From positions 1 through 16,082 of the forward strand of contig CAYLYP010000073.1 in the NCBI GenBank assembly GCA_964387795.1: a DNA stretch of 16,082 bases, written 5' to 3'. This DNA is from CAYLYP01 sp964387795 (GTDB taxonomy: Bacteria > Bacteroidota > Bacteroidia > Bacteroidales > UBA7960). The translations under genes were made by a program, and so were the position numbers. Under the pieces are notes generated by a model. It ran no database searches. It saw only the letters and a list, made by a program, of their open reading frames with translations, and was not told the origin of the DNA. Within the stretch, counting starts at the first letter, position 1; each line of letters begins with the position of its first letter. Below, in pieces: positions 8,039-14,990 of this stretch.

Positions 8039-8791
8039 TTAGAATCTTGAAATGTATTCATTAAGTTCTCTTTTGCTGCTTGAGAATGAAAATGCATTGT
8101 TGACTATAAAATAACGCTCTTTGTCGATTGTGCTTTTGTAGGCATATTTTGCAAGGTCTAACTTATTCGATTCAAAGGAGAAGAGGTTAAGGATTTCAAG
8201 AACCTGTTCGGATGTGACATAATTGTTTGCAAGGGCTTGTTTGGCAATTACAAGGCGGTCTGAATCAAATGAAGTGTTTTCTATTGTAGCACATAGGGCA
8301 ATAAAATCCCTTTCATCCATTACAGGGATATAGTAATTGTTGGAATTTTGATACCCGCTGTAGTTGTTATTGTACCCATGATTGTTGTTGTAACCGTTGT
8401 AGTTCCCATAACCGCCTTGATTTTGATGGTTATTGTTTAATGCTACCCGGTCAATGATATTTAAACGCCCGCCACGTGTTACCTCTGCTACGATCCTTGT
8501 TCTTGGTGGAAGGTTTACCGAACCTGAAAAAACAATCCTGGGGTGATCAAAACTAAAACTTGTTCCCCTTTTTATTCTTTCAAAGCGGGTTACTTCTATA
8601 TAATGCTCGCCAGGTCTTAGATTTGGAATTGTATAAACTGTTGAATACTGATCATACAGCTTATTGTCAATTTTCAAATTGAAAACCCCATTATCATGTA
8701 ACCTGATTGTAATCTCAGATGTTCTTTGAGGTTTGGCATATACACTTATCATTAATATGCTCAAAACAAAAGTAATAATGCTCTTTTTCAT
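8039..8791 (-). CDS. Secreted DUF4476 domain-containing protein
   Basis: The start is the ATG at 8791, set by a strong AAAGGAGG (8800-8807) 8 bases upstream and by a signal peptide (residues 1-19, ending SVYA). An upstream in-frame ATG at 8884 would add 31 hydrophilic residues in front of the signal and falls inside the upstream hairpin, so I reject it. The mature 250-residue precursor has a beta-rich N-terminal domain (24-118, resembling a small PEGA-like fold with PNLRPGEHYIEV), a low-complexity Asn/Gly/Tyr linker (119-154), and a C-terminal helical DUF4476 domain (156-250). DUF4476 comprises short repeated helical segments, visible here as three approximate copies around FDSDRL, FESNKL and FSSSKR. 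The function is unknown; it is common in secreted Bacteroidetes proteins. The gene ends in a strong terminator. Confidence 0.86.
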   Translation of the reverse strand: MKKSIITFVLSILMISVYAKPQRTSEITIRLHDNGVFNLKIDNKLYDQYSTVYTIPNLRPGEHYIEVTRFERIKRGTSFSFDHPRIVFSGSVNLPPRTRIVAEVTRGGRLNIIDRVALNNNHQNQGGYGNYNGYNNNHGYNNNYSGYQNSNNYYIPVMDERDFIALCATIENTSFDSDRLVIAKQALANNYVTSEQVLEILNLFSFESNKLDLAKYAYKSTIDKERYFIVNNAFSFSSSKRELNEYISRF

Positions 8792-8799
8792 GGCTTGTT

Positions 8800-8807
8800 C
8801 CTCCTTT
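8800..8807 (-). promoter_or_regulatory. Strong Shine-Dalgarno site deciding the DUF4476 start
   Basis: AAAGGAGG on the minus strand lies 8 bases before the ATG at 8791. Such a complete site is unusual among the genes of this window, most of which have none. Confidence 0.85.
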
Positions 8808-8862
8808 ATATTGGGGTTTATATTGTCCTTTTCTTTTTTTGTTCTCAATAAGTGTGCCAAAA

Positions 8863-8908
8863 AATCTAAAACCCTATTCTGCAAATTGCAAGAAAAGGGT
8901 TTTAGATT
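8863..8908 (-). terminator. Long hairpin terminator of the M28 peptidase gene
   Basis: A 13-bp perfect stem (8863-8875 with 8896-8908, AATCTAAAACCCT/AGGGTTTTAGATT) continues inward with TTC/GAA and TGCAA/TTGCA pairs around a single unpaired base, so nearly the entire 46 bases fold. On the minus strand the stem runs into six T residues. It lies 44 bases after the stop of the peptidase gene and upstream of DUF4476. Confidence 0.82.
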
Positions 8909-8917
8909 GTATGTGTC

Positions 8918-8941
8918 TCATGTAATAATTTGATTACATGA
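8918..8941. repeat. 9-bp inverted repeat after the peptidase stop codon
   Basis: TCATGTAAT (8918-8926) and ATTACATGA (8933-8941) are perfect reverse complements around 6 bases. It lies 12 bases beyond the peptidase stop and just before the terminator hairpin. It could be an operator, a 3' stabilising hairpin, or part of a tandem terminator; no T-run follows. Confidence 0.6.
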
Positions 8942-8952
8942 TTGTTGTGTGT

Positions 8953-11160
8953 TTATTTCTGAATTGAAATTTTTGAAGCACTCCGTTTCATCTGATCATT
9001 AAGAACTACAATATAGATTCCATCTGCCCATGATGAAACATCAAGTTTTATTTTCTGATGGCTTGAAATGATGTCATTTTTAATTTCTGATACCATTACT
9101 CCCTTTGAATCAAAGACCTGGAGAACCCCTTGGCTATTGGCAGGAAGCTCAACTGTGATAAAATCTTTTGCGGGATTTGGATAAATCACTAAAGGATTTA
9201 CAATATGCTCTGTGATTGATTCGGTAGTCTGGAAAACAGCAACAACATCTTTGTCCCCATCTACTGTGATTTGAAGTGGGTTTGTTGTTAAGGTTTCTTC
9301 GTTGACAATCCAATGCAGGAATATCCATTCTGGGTCAGGAGTAGCTGTAAGTGTAGCAATGGATCCTTCTTCATATTCATGGTTTCCTGCTTCGGGATCA
9401 ACCGAGCCGTTGCCCTCTTTTGAGATTTCAACATTGTAATAGGTTGGGATAATTACTTCACTGTGGGTAAATGACAAGCAGTAATCCAAAAGGGTTCCTG
9501 TATCACCGTTGGCGCTGTCATAAATACGTAAAATCCAGTTTCCGGCAATGGCTTGCCCGTCAAAAGTACTTAGTGAACCAGTAGGTTTAAACGAACCGCT
9601 AAAAGGTGGTTGGGCACCCTGGATACTTTGTTCTGCCTCATCATCAAAAATGGTATTGGTAAAATTGTCCCCACTGCTTCCAATAGCACTGACAAGGGTA
9701 ATTTCCTGGCCATCGGGTCCCTGTAAGTATATACCCAGGTCTCCCGTCCAGGTGTGGGTTATATCTACTTTGACGTTCAAATCAATGAGGTTGCCTTCTC
9801 CGGTAACAACAATTGTATCAATGACATTAATTTTGTCAGGGATAGGTTTAGGGAGAGTAGTTGAACAAATGTCTAACTGTGCAATATGTGCTACCTGATA
9901 GCTAAATGTTGTCGAAGGATGAATGCTGCCCGGAGGGTTAATGCCTTTACCACCTGCCGGATATGTTGCTGAAAACCTTCCCTGGGCATCCTGAGCTGCA
10001 AAATAATAGTTTACCATTGTGCCTATTGCCTGCCCTGGGATCAGGAATTTAAATGTGTCCTGATTGCTATAGTTTGGCATAACAAAATCAAAGTTTGTTC
10101 CACCATCTGTTGAATAGTATAAGCGTGGTGCATTGTCCCCTCCTGAAATTGGATTTTCTGATTTGATTACTACACTGGCTTCCCTTGCACTTGTTGAACT
10201 TCCTGAAGGAACAGTTGTGTGGGCAAAATCAATCTTATAATTATTTGCCAATGATAAAAGTGTTGCTATTGCTACCCTTGCATTGCTTTCAAAGTAAGGC
10301 CAGTTGATAGATGCAATATTATCATTCACTGTATGATAGTATGGGTGAAAATCATCAAGGTCTTCAATGATTAACATTGCTTTGTAGTTATACTGCCAGA
10401 ATGGTGCATGATCACTGTTTGCAGTGTTATCTATTGTTTTTATGGGAATGAGTTCAGGAGTATAAACCTTGATAGAGCTGATGATATCATCTGTTATTGA
10501 AGCTGAAGCTGTATTTGAAATCAGAGATACCTTGTTGTCATCATCTCCGTCATAAGCAATCATATCAAGGTTTATGACGCCCTGAATATCAATTGAATTG
10601 GTATTGGCATAAGCAGAATAAAATTCACTTCCATAAAGGCCTCTTTCTTCTTCATCAAAAGTGATGAATATGATGGAACAATCGGTAGGGATGTCTTTCA
10701 ATACCCTTGAGGCTTCCAATACACCTATGGTGCCGCTGGCATTGTCATCAGCACCGGGTGCTGTGGCTCCTGAAGGCATGGAATCATAATGCCCGCAAAT
10801 AATATAATATTTTGTGGGTTGGGAAGTGCCTGTTTTTATTGCTATTACATTTTGTCCACCACTGCTACCAAAGGTTTGGAAACTTGGTGTATAGCCATAA
10901 GACTGGAATTTTTCAAAAATATACTGGGCTGCAAGATTATTCCCAGGCTGGGAGTAATGCCGCGATACGATAGTAACTGCTTGGCCGTTTACAGTTGTAG
11001 GAATTACTCCGGTGAGCTGCTGCATCAGGGGTGTCAATGTTTCAATATTTACAAGCTGGATGATTGAATCAACCTGTTCGCTGTAGCCTATCTGGGCTTT
11101 AGCTGAAAAAACTGTCAGAAGGCTGACAAATGAAAGGAGGGTGAGGAATTTTTTTATCAT
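8953..11160 (-). CDS. Secreted M28 metallopeptidase with P-domain, InlB-like repeat and T9SS sorting domain
   Basis: The 735-residue precursor has a signal peptide (1-22, ending AKAQ). Residues 55-305 are a zinc peptidase of family M28 (aminopeptidase Y/S-like): His124 and Asp126 in GHYDS, Asp138 in GADDNASG, Glu171-Glu172 in EERGLYGS (general base and ligand), Asp199 in NLDM and His276 in YYHTVND. All metal ligands are present. Residues 320-425 are beta-rich and unassigned. Residues 440-565 form a P/Homo-B proprotein-convertase domain (WTGDLGIYLQGPDG, then AGNWILRIYDSANGDTG). Residues 574-644 are a divergent InlB B-like repeat, and 657-735 a type-A T9SS C-terminal sorting domain (YPNPAKDFITVEL, ADGIYIV). 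It should be secreted across the outer membrane and anchored or released there, trimming peptides outside the cell. A structured leader precedes it and a strong terminator follows it. Confidence 0.93.
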   Translation of the reverse strand: MIKKFLTLLSFVSLLTVFSAKAQIGYSEQVDSIIQLVNIETLTPLMQQLTGVIPTTVNGQAVTIVSRHYSQPGNNLAAQYIFEKFQSYGYTPSFQTFGSSGGQNVIAIKTGTSQPTKYYIICGHYDSMPSGATAPGADDNASGTIGVLEASRVLKDIPTDCSIIFITFDEEERGLYGSEFYSAYANTNSIDIQGVINLDMIAYDGDDDNKVSLISNTASASITDDIISSIKVYTPELIPIKTIDNTANSDHAPFWQYNYKAMLIIEDLDDFHPYYHTVNDNIASINWPYFESNARVAIATLLSLANNYKIDFAHTTVPSGSSTSAREASVVIKSENPISGGDNAPRLYYSTDGGTNFDFVMPNYSNQDTFKFLIPGQAIGTMVNYYFAAQDAQGRFSATYPAGGKGINPPGSIHPSTTFSYQVAHIAQLDICSTTLPKPIPDKINVIDTIVVTGEGNLIDLNVKVDITHTWTGDLGIYLQGPDGQEITLVSAIGSSGDNFTNTIFDDEAEQSIQGAQPPFSGSFKPTGSLSTFDGQAIAGNWILRIYDSANGDTGTLLDYCLSFTHSEVIIPTYYNVEISKEGNGSVDPEAGNHEYEEGSIATLTATPDPEWIFLHWIVNEETLTTNPLQITVDGDKDVVAVFQTTESITEHIVNPLVIYPNPAKDFITVELPANSQGVLQVFDSKGVMVSEIKNDIISSHQKIKLDVSSWADGIYIVVLNDQMKRSASKISIQK

Positions 11161-11181
11161 TGGTTTAAGTTTGATTATACG

Positions 11182-11235
11182 AACCTGATGTGGTATTACT
11201 GTTTTTGGATAGTAATCTTTATTCAGGTTTTTTTT
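11182..11235. promoter_or_regulatory. Nested inverted repeat in the peptidase leader
   Basis: AACCTGA (11182-11188) pairs with TCAGGTT (11223-11229), and inside it ATTACT (11195-11200) pairs with AGTAAT (11211-11216). On the minus strand this lies in the 5' leader of the peptidase, 22 bases before its ATG. On the plus strand the outer stem runs into eight T residues (11228-11235), but no plus-strand gene would use it. It may be a leader hairpin or a weak terminator for the holin-like gene ending at 11257. Confidence 0.5.
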
Positions 11236-11256
11236 AATTGGGTTAAATGGTTTGGT

Positions 11257-11622
11257 CTATTCTTTTGTGTTTTGATTTGCAATATGCTCCAACAGACTTG
11301 TCACTAAAGACAGGATAATTCCAAAGAGAAATGCCCACAAAAAATTATTCACTTTGAAGCCTGCAACAAAATGCCCCGCTAATTGAATGATAAAGGCATT
11401 TATAACGAGTAAAAAGAACCCTAGTGTAAATAAGGTTACGGGTATTGTTAGGAGCACAAGTAAAGGTTTAAGAAAAGCATTTAATAATGCTAACACCAAG
11501 GCTACAACTATCGCTGTTGTAAACTGATTTATTTCTACTCCCGGTAAAATCCACGATGTGAAAAACACGGCTAAAGTTGAAATGAGAATTTTTATTAGAA
11601 ATCTCCAAATCTTATTATCCAT
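11257..11622 (-). CDS. Phage holin family (4-TM, Phage_holin_4_2-like) membrane protein
   Basis: This 121-residue protein is almost entirely hydrophobic, with four predicted helices (about 7-25, 32-48, 52-78 and 88-112). The segment NAFLKPLLVLLTIPVTLFTLG (48-68 region) is characteristic of the widespread 'phage holin family' 4-TM proteins found in bacterial chromosomes. Despite the name, these are normal chromosomal inner-membrane proteins with no shown lysis function, and no phage genes lie nearby. A good promoter lies 33 bases upstream. The gene sits between waaA and the peptidase on the same strand. Confidence 0.83.
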   Translation of the reverse strand: MDNKIWRFLIKILISTLAVFFTSWILPGVEINQFTTAIVVALVLALLNAFLKPLLVLLTIPVTLFTLGFFLLVINAFIIQLAGHFVAGFKVNNFLWAFLFGIILSLVTSLLEHIANQNTKE

Positions 11623-11654
11623 TTAAAATACAAGTTTTTTAAAGAAAAACTGTC

Positions 11655-11685
11655 CAAAAATACAATAATATTTGAGTATTTCAAA
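11655..11685 (-). promoter_or_regulatory. Bacteroidetes consensus promoter of the holin-like gene
   Basis: Read on the minus strand, TTTG (11685-11682) is followed after exactly 19 bases by TATTTTTG (11662-11655). This is a full match to the TTTG-N19-TAnnTTTG consensus. Transcription would start near 11650, giving a leader of about 28 bases before the ATG at 11622, so the gene is uncoupled from waaA. Confidence 0.7.
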
Positions 11686-11708
11686 TAGGTTATATGTATA
11701 GTTTTTAA

Positions 11709-12992
11709 TTAATTGAGCACAAATGGCTTTATACTGTCTTCTTTTGCTGAATAATTGGGAAATAACAGCCCTAAATGATTGAAAATTGTTTGGGTTGCCC
11801 CGGTTTTTAATTTTACATATTCTTTTGATATCTGGCTTGTCTTTCTTAACAGATCATAGTTGCTTAACAATAAATAGCTTGTATCTATAAGTTGTTGTGA
11901 GTCATGAACACAAAAACCACTTCCGAATTTTATAAGATCATTGGCTTCCTGGAACTTTTGATAATTGGGGCCAAATATCACAGGCATCCCAAAAACTGCT
12001 GCTTCAAGCACATTATGGATCCCTGCCCCAAAACCCCCTCCAATATATGCTAAAGAAGCATATTGATATAAATGGGTGAGTTTTCCAATGGAATCAACAA
12101 TCATTACCCTGGCTCCCGCATATTTTGATGTATCCGGATCCGAAAGCCTTACTGTTCCTTCACCTATTTCTGTTTCCAGTTGTTTGATATGTCCTGCTGA
12201 TATTTCATGCGGGGCAATGATATATTTTATGCCTTTATAATCTTTCTTTATAAGTTCAACTATTAACTTCTCATCTGTCGGCCAGGTGCTTCCTGCAATG
12301 ATAATTATTGATGCCTGTATGAACTTTTCAACTTCAAGAAATGATGTTGGTTTGTTCATTACTGCACTAACCCTGTCGAAACGGGTGTCGCCACTCACTG
12401 TCACCTGCGTAATCCCCTTCGATAATAACAGCTTACGTGATTCGGTATTTTGAACAAAAAAATGTGAAATATGCTTCAATTCCTTTAAAAAATATCCTCC
12501 CCAGGGCTTGAAGAAATACTGGGATGGCCTGAAAATACCTGATATGAGAAAAATGGGAACCCCTGTTTTTTTCAATTCCCTGAAATAATTAAACCATAAC
12601 TCATATTTGATAAAAAATACCATTTTCGGCTTTACCAGCTTAATAAACCTTTTTGCATTGGCAGAGGTGTCCGCTGGAAGGTAAAAAATATAATCGCCCA
12701 AAGGTGTATTTTTCCTTATCTCATATCCTGAAGGAGAGAAAAAAGTCAGTAATATCTTAAAGTCAGGGTATTGTTGCCTGAAACGCTCAATCACCGGGCG
12801 CCCCTGCTCAAACTCACCCAGTGATGCGCAATGGAACCATGCTATTTTTTCCTGGTGAAAGGGTATCTTTTCAAGTTTCTCAAATAAACCTTTGCGCCCT
12901 TTTACCCATAAACGGGCTTTCTCATGAAACAATCCTGATACCTTAATGCCTAAGGTATATAATTGAATTATAATGTTATAGATTATTTTCAT
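11709..12992 (-). CDS. waaA: 3-deoxy-D-manno-octulosonic acid (Kdo) transferase
   Basis: WaaA (KdtA, glycosyltransferase family 30) moves Kdo from CMP-Kdo to lipid IVA precursors on the inner face of the cytoplasmic membrane, an essential step in LPS synthesis. The 427-residue length is normal. The N-terminal domain shows FHCASLGEFEQGRPVIE (53-69), where Glu60 matches the catalytic base of the family, then LLTFFSPSGYE and FIKYELW. The C-terminal CMP-Kdo-binding domain has AGSTWPTDE, YIGGGFGAGIHNVLEAA and PVIFGPNYQKFQEA. An N-terminal hydrophobic stretch (about 1-20) fits the usual membrane anchor. The ATG at 12992 lies 41 bases after the stop of the outer-membrane-like gene, so the two may be co-transcribed. 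No Shine-Dalgarno sequence is visible. Confidence 0.95.
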   Translation of the reverse strand: MKIIYNIIIQLYTLGIKVSGLFHEKARLWVKGRKGLFEKLEKIPFHQEKIAWFHCASLGEFEQGRPVIERFRQQYPDFKILLTFFSPSGYEIRKNTPLGDYIFYLPADTSANAKRFIKLVKPKMVFFIKYELWFNYFRELKKTGVPIFLISGIFRPSQYFFKPWGGYFLKELKHISHFFVQNTESRKLLLSKGITQVTVSGDTRFDRVSAVMNKPTSFLEVEKFIQASIIIIAGSTWPTDEKLIVELIKKDYKGIKYIIAPHEISAGHIKQLETEIGEGTVRLSDPDTSKYAGARVMIVDSIGKLTHLYQYASLAYIGGGFGAGIHNVLEAAVFGMPVIFGPNYQKFQEANDLIKFGSGFCVHDSQQLIDTSYLLLSNYDLLRKTSQISKEYVKLKTGATQTIFNHLGLLFPNYSAKEDSIKPFVLN

Positions 12993-13028
12993 TGAGGTTT
13001 GGGGTTATTTGTTATTCTTGTAGTTTTA

Positions 13029-13051
13029 AAACACTAAAAATAATAGTGTTT
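13029..13051 (-). repeat. Hairpin overlapping the stop of the barrel-protein gene
   Basis: AAACACTA (13029-13036) and TAGTGTTT (13044-13051) form a perfect 8-bp stem around 7 A/T-rich bases, covering the last codons and stop at 13034. On the minus strand it is followed by TTTTAAAA-like bases, so it might act as a weak terminator before waaA. Confidence 0.4.
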
Positions 13052-13792
13052 CTCTTTTCTTCCTTTGTTTATAATGAAAATCCAACCAACTTTGACCCCA
13101 CTTAACATATCAAACCTCTTTGTGTTGTCATAGCCCATCTGATCATAGTTGTATTTACGGCGGTTTTGGGTCCAGCCTTCTATAAATTCAAAACCAGCAT
13201 AAAAATTCACCCTTCCCCTGTTGGACAGATACATATAACCTAAAAACTGGCTGGTCGAAAATCCACTGCTCAATCTGTCGTAACCATGTATGTAATCCCC
13301 TTGTAAGGCAGGCACCTCATTTTGGGGTGTTTCTATCCTTATTTTATGTTGCATCATCCCCAAACCTGCTGTTATTAAAATCCCTGAATTTGGATTAGGG
13401 CCCCAAACAGGGATTAATCGGCCAAATTGGAAATGGCCTGTAAAACCTCTTTCAAATACACCTATCTCTGCAACAATGCCTTCGGCATCAATAATTGTTT
13501 CATTTTCAGTTAGTAAGTTGTCAAATAAATCTGTTTCCTTAACATCATTCCCAAATAAATAATTGCCCTCTGCACCCAGGATCCAGTTATTCTTTGTTTT
13601 ATACCAAACAGTGCCGCCTACGGATGCACAGTTTCCAAAGCGGTCTTTCATGTCTCCCGAAGGAAGGTGCCCCCCGAAATGGCCATTTATGAATACTAAG
13701 GAAACTGGTTCTTCAGATATGGCTTTCTGGGCTTTAAGTCCATTCCCCTGAATAATGATTAATGCTGTTAAGAAGAAAAGTATTTTTTTCAC
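13034..13792 (-). CDS. Predicted secreted outer-membrane beta-barrel protein, unknown function
   Basis: I do not recognise a named family. The 252-residue product starts at a GTG (13792) with a classical signal peptide (1-22, KKILFFLTALIII... ending LKAQ). The rest consists of alternating hydrophobic/polar strands with repeated aromatic ends, such as SVGGTVWYKT, WILGAEGNYLFG, GFTGHFQFGRLIPVWG, GILITAGLGMM and VNFYAGFEFIEGW. This pattern fits an 8- to 12-strand outer-membrane barrel; the last strand, MLSGVKVGWIFII, ends before a short charged tail (KGRKEKHYYF). Because the final aromatic is at the very C-terminus, BAM insertion is plausible. No upstream ATG is in frame near the signal, so the GTG start is preferred. 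It is followed by waaA, suggesting an envelope role (inference). Confidence 0.72.
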   Translation of the reverse strand: MKKILFFLTALIIIQGNGLKAQKAISEEPVSLVFINGHFGGHLPSGDMKDRFGNCASVGGTVWYKTKNNWILGAEGNYLFGNDVKETDLFDNLLTENETIIDAEGIVAEIGVFERGFTGHFQFGRLIPVWGPNPNSGILITAGLGMMQHKIRIETPQNEVPALQGDYIHGYDRLSSGFSTSQFLGYMYLSNRGRVNFYAGFEFIEGWTQNRRKYNYDQMGYDNTKRFDMLSGVKVGWIFIINKGRKEKHYYF

Positions 13793-13841
13793 CTGAGATG
13801 ATTTTTTATTTACACATTTTTTATTTCCTTTTTTATAACGG

Positions 13842-13851
13842 CTGAGCTCAG
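13842..13851. promoter_or_regulatory. Operator-like palindrome CTGAGCTCAG
   Basis: A 10-bp perfect palindrome lies 50 bases upstream of the GTG of the barrel gene and downstream of a possible -7 box at 13898-13905. It could be a regulator site in its leader; chance occurrence cannot be excluded. Confidence 0.25.
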
Positions 13852-13897
13852 ATATTATTATCCTTTACCCTGTAAAAGTGCATTTTTTTTTCTTTGG

Positions 13898-13905
13898 CAA
13901 AGTTA
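13898..13905 (-). promoter_or_regulatory. Possible -7 element of the barrel-protein gene
   Basis: The minus strand reads TAACTTTG, matching TAnnTTTG, about 105 bases before the GTG at 13792. No TTTG lies at the expected -33 distance, so the call is weak. Confidence 0.25.
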
Positions 13906-14087
13906 ACTATTTACCTCATATTGTGTGAGTGCTTTATGTTTTATTAGTTTAACTTTTTTATTTAACATCAAAATTTTTGAACCAGGCATTTTGGTAAAGA
14001 AGAGGGCTCTTAATAACTGTTAATAATATGTTTACAACATAAGGAGTGACTGCTGGCAGAAAAAAATTTTCAAACTGCTAATCGCTC

Positions 14088-14221
14088 AATACCATGTTAA
14101 GGGTTGAGCCGGGGTTGAGCCGGGGTTGAGGCGGGTTTGAGGCGGGTTTGAGCCGGGTTCAACCCGGTTTAAACCCGCTTTAACTCCGCTTTAAGTCCGC
14201 TTTAACTATAGACATGGTATT
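14088..14221 (+). repeat. Inverted array of 11-bp repeats forming a long hairpin
   Basis: Five tandem 11-bp units run from 14103 to 14157 (GTTGAGCCGGG twice, GTTGAGGCGGG, TTTGAGGCGGG, TTTGAGCCGGG). The centre is the palindrome CCGGGTTCAACCCGG (14153-14167). Three or four inverted units follow (CCCGGTTTAAA at 14163, CCCGCTTTAAC at 14174, TCCGCTTTAAG at 14185, TCCGCTTTAAC at 14196). Units 2-5 pair with the right arm across about 44 bp with only three true mismatches (14136/14184, 14125/14195, 14120/14200). Ten positions are G opposite T, which pair as G-U in a plus-strand RNA. An outer 9-bp stem, AATACCATG (14088-14096) with CATGGTATT (14213-14221), closes the structure. Confidence 0.88.
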
Positions 14222-14348
14222 TACCATTTACGATCTTTGTTTTTTGATTTAAGATTTTTAATTACGTTTACAACTTAATAATCAATTCGTTTCCTTTGGT
14301 ATGTTAAAATATTTTATGAAAAAGGATCATCATTCATCCCTTTTTTGA

Positions 14349-14356
14349 TATTTTTG
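14349..14356 (+). promoter_or_regulatory. Possible -7 element for the T9SS/secreted gene pair
   Basis: TATTTTTG matches TAnnTTTG and lies about 127 bases before the ATG at 14484. No matching -33 TTTG is present. If used, it excludes the 11-bp repeat array from the mRNA leader. Confidence 0.35.
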
Positions 14357-14472
14357 TGCAAGGATTGGGTGATTAAATGCCCTAAGGTTGGTGTTCATTG
14401 GAAGAAGCAGAAACGACACCTTTAAACAGAAGAATAACCGATAAATCAAAAAAAGCAATAACGAACAAAAAT

Positions 14473-14477
14473 GGAGG
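14473..14477 (+). promoter_or_regulatory. Shine-Dalgarno site of the small T9SS protein gene
   Basis: GGAGG six bases before the ATG at 14484 sets the start. Most genes in the window lack such a site. Confidence 0.75.
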
Positions 14478-14483
14478 ACACAA

Positions 14484-14981
14484 ATGCGATGTAAACGATT
14501 AAACATATGTGCCATACTCATGTTTGGACTTGGAATAACAGGATTACAGGCACAAGAAAGCATTAATGCGTCAGGCGGTAATGCTTCGGGTAGCGGAGGC
14601 ACAGCAACCTATTCCGTAGGGCAGGTTGTTTACACCACCAATACTGGAACCAATGGGTCTGTGGCACAGGGCGTGCAGCAACCGTTTGAAATTTCAGTTG
14701 TAACATTTATTGAAGAAGCCAAAGACATTAAGCTTTCGTTTTCGGCTTATCCAAATCCAGCTATGGATTTTCTGACATTGGAAGTAAATGCTTCGACTAC
14801 GCTTAGCATACAATCAATGATGTATCAACTGTTTGATATTGAGGGAAAACTTTTACAATACGAAAAAATTACTGGCACCCAAACACGCATTGAAATGAGC
14901 AGCCTTGTGCCTGCAACGTATTTTGTAAGAATAACCCAAGATAACAAAGTATTAAAGACATTTAAAGTAATCAAAAAATAA
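14484..14981 (+). CDS. Small T9SS type-A sorting domain protein
   Basis: The 165-residue precursor has a signal peptide (1-23, ending GLQAQ), a short Gly/Ser/Thr/Asn-rich passenger (24-80, including GGNASGSGGTATYSVGQVVY), and a type-A T9SS C-terminal sorting domain (about 86-165: YPNPAMDFLTLEV, ATYFVRI, KTFKVIKK). The sorting domain directs secretion through the type IX machinery and usually A-LPS attachment at the cell surface. The passenger has only about 60 residues, so it has no room for a known enzyme. Start choice is supported by GGAGG at 14473-14477, six bases before the ATG. The stop codon overlaps the Shine-Dalgarno site of the next gene, so the two should be translated from one mRNA. 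Confidence 0.85.
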   Translation: MRCKRLNICAILMFGLGITGLQAQESINASGGNASGSGGTATYSVGQVVYTTNTGTNGSVAQGVQQPFEISVVTFIEEAKDIKLSFSAYPNPAMDFLTLEVNASTTLSIQSMMYQLFDIEGKLLQYEKITGTQTRIEMSSLVPATYFVRITQDNKVLKTFKVIKK

Positions 14982-14986
14982 GGAGG
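14982..14986 (+). promoter_or_regulatory. Shine-Dalgarno site of the second secreted-protein gene
   Basis: GGAGG directly follows the preceding TAA (14979-14981). It is 4 bases from the ATG at 14991 and 7 bases from the adjacent in-frame ATG at 14994; the latter spacing is better. Confidence 0.75.
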
Positions 14987-14990
14987 AACA

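Larger units (their letters stand above)
13793..14483. other. Gene-free divergent intergenic region with repeats
   Basis: This 691-base region separates divergent genes. I see no coding region in it. It contains a 10-bp perfect palindrome CTGAGCTCAG (13842-13851), a TAACTTTG -7-like box on the minus strand (13898-13905), a large inverted array of 11-bp repeats (14088-14221), and a TATTTTTG -7-like box on the plus strand (14349-14356). Apart from the GC-rich array it is strongly A/T-rich. Confidence 0.75.

Noticed and set aside
8792..8884. N-terminal extension of the DUF4476 gene to an upstream ATG at 8884
   Set aside because: The extra 31 residues are hydrophilic, precede a clear signal peptide, and overlap a terminator hairpin; a strong ribosome binding site points to 8791.
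11257..11622. A prophage remnant suggested by the holin-like gene
   Set aside because: This 4-TM family is a common chromosomal protein, the gene has a host-type promoter, and no other phage gene is present.
14088..14221. CRISPR array
   Set aside because: The units are 11 bp, contiguous without spacers, and arranged as two inverted arms.
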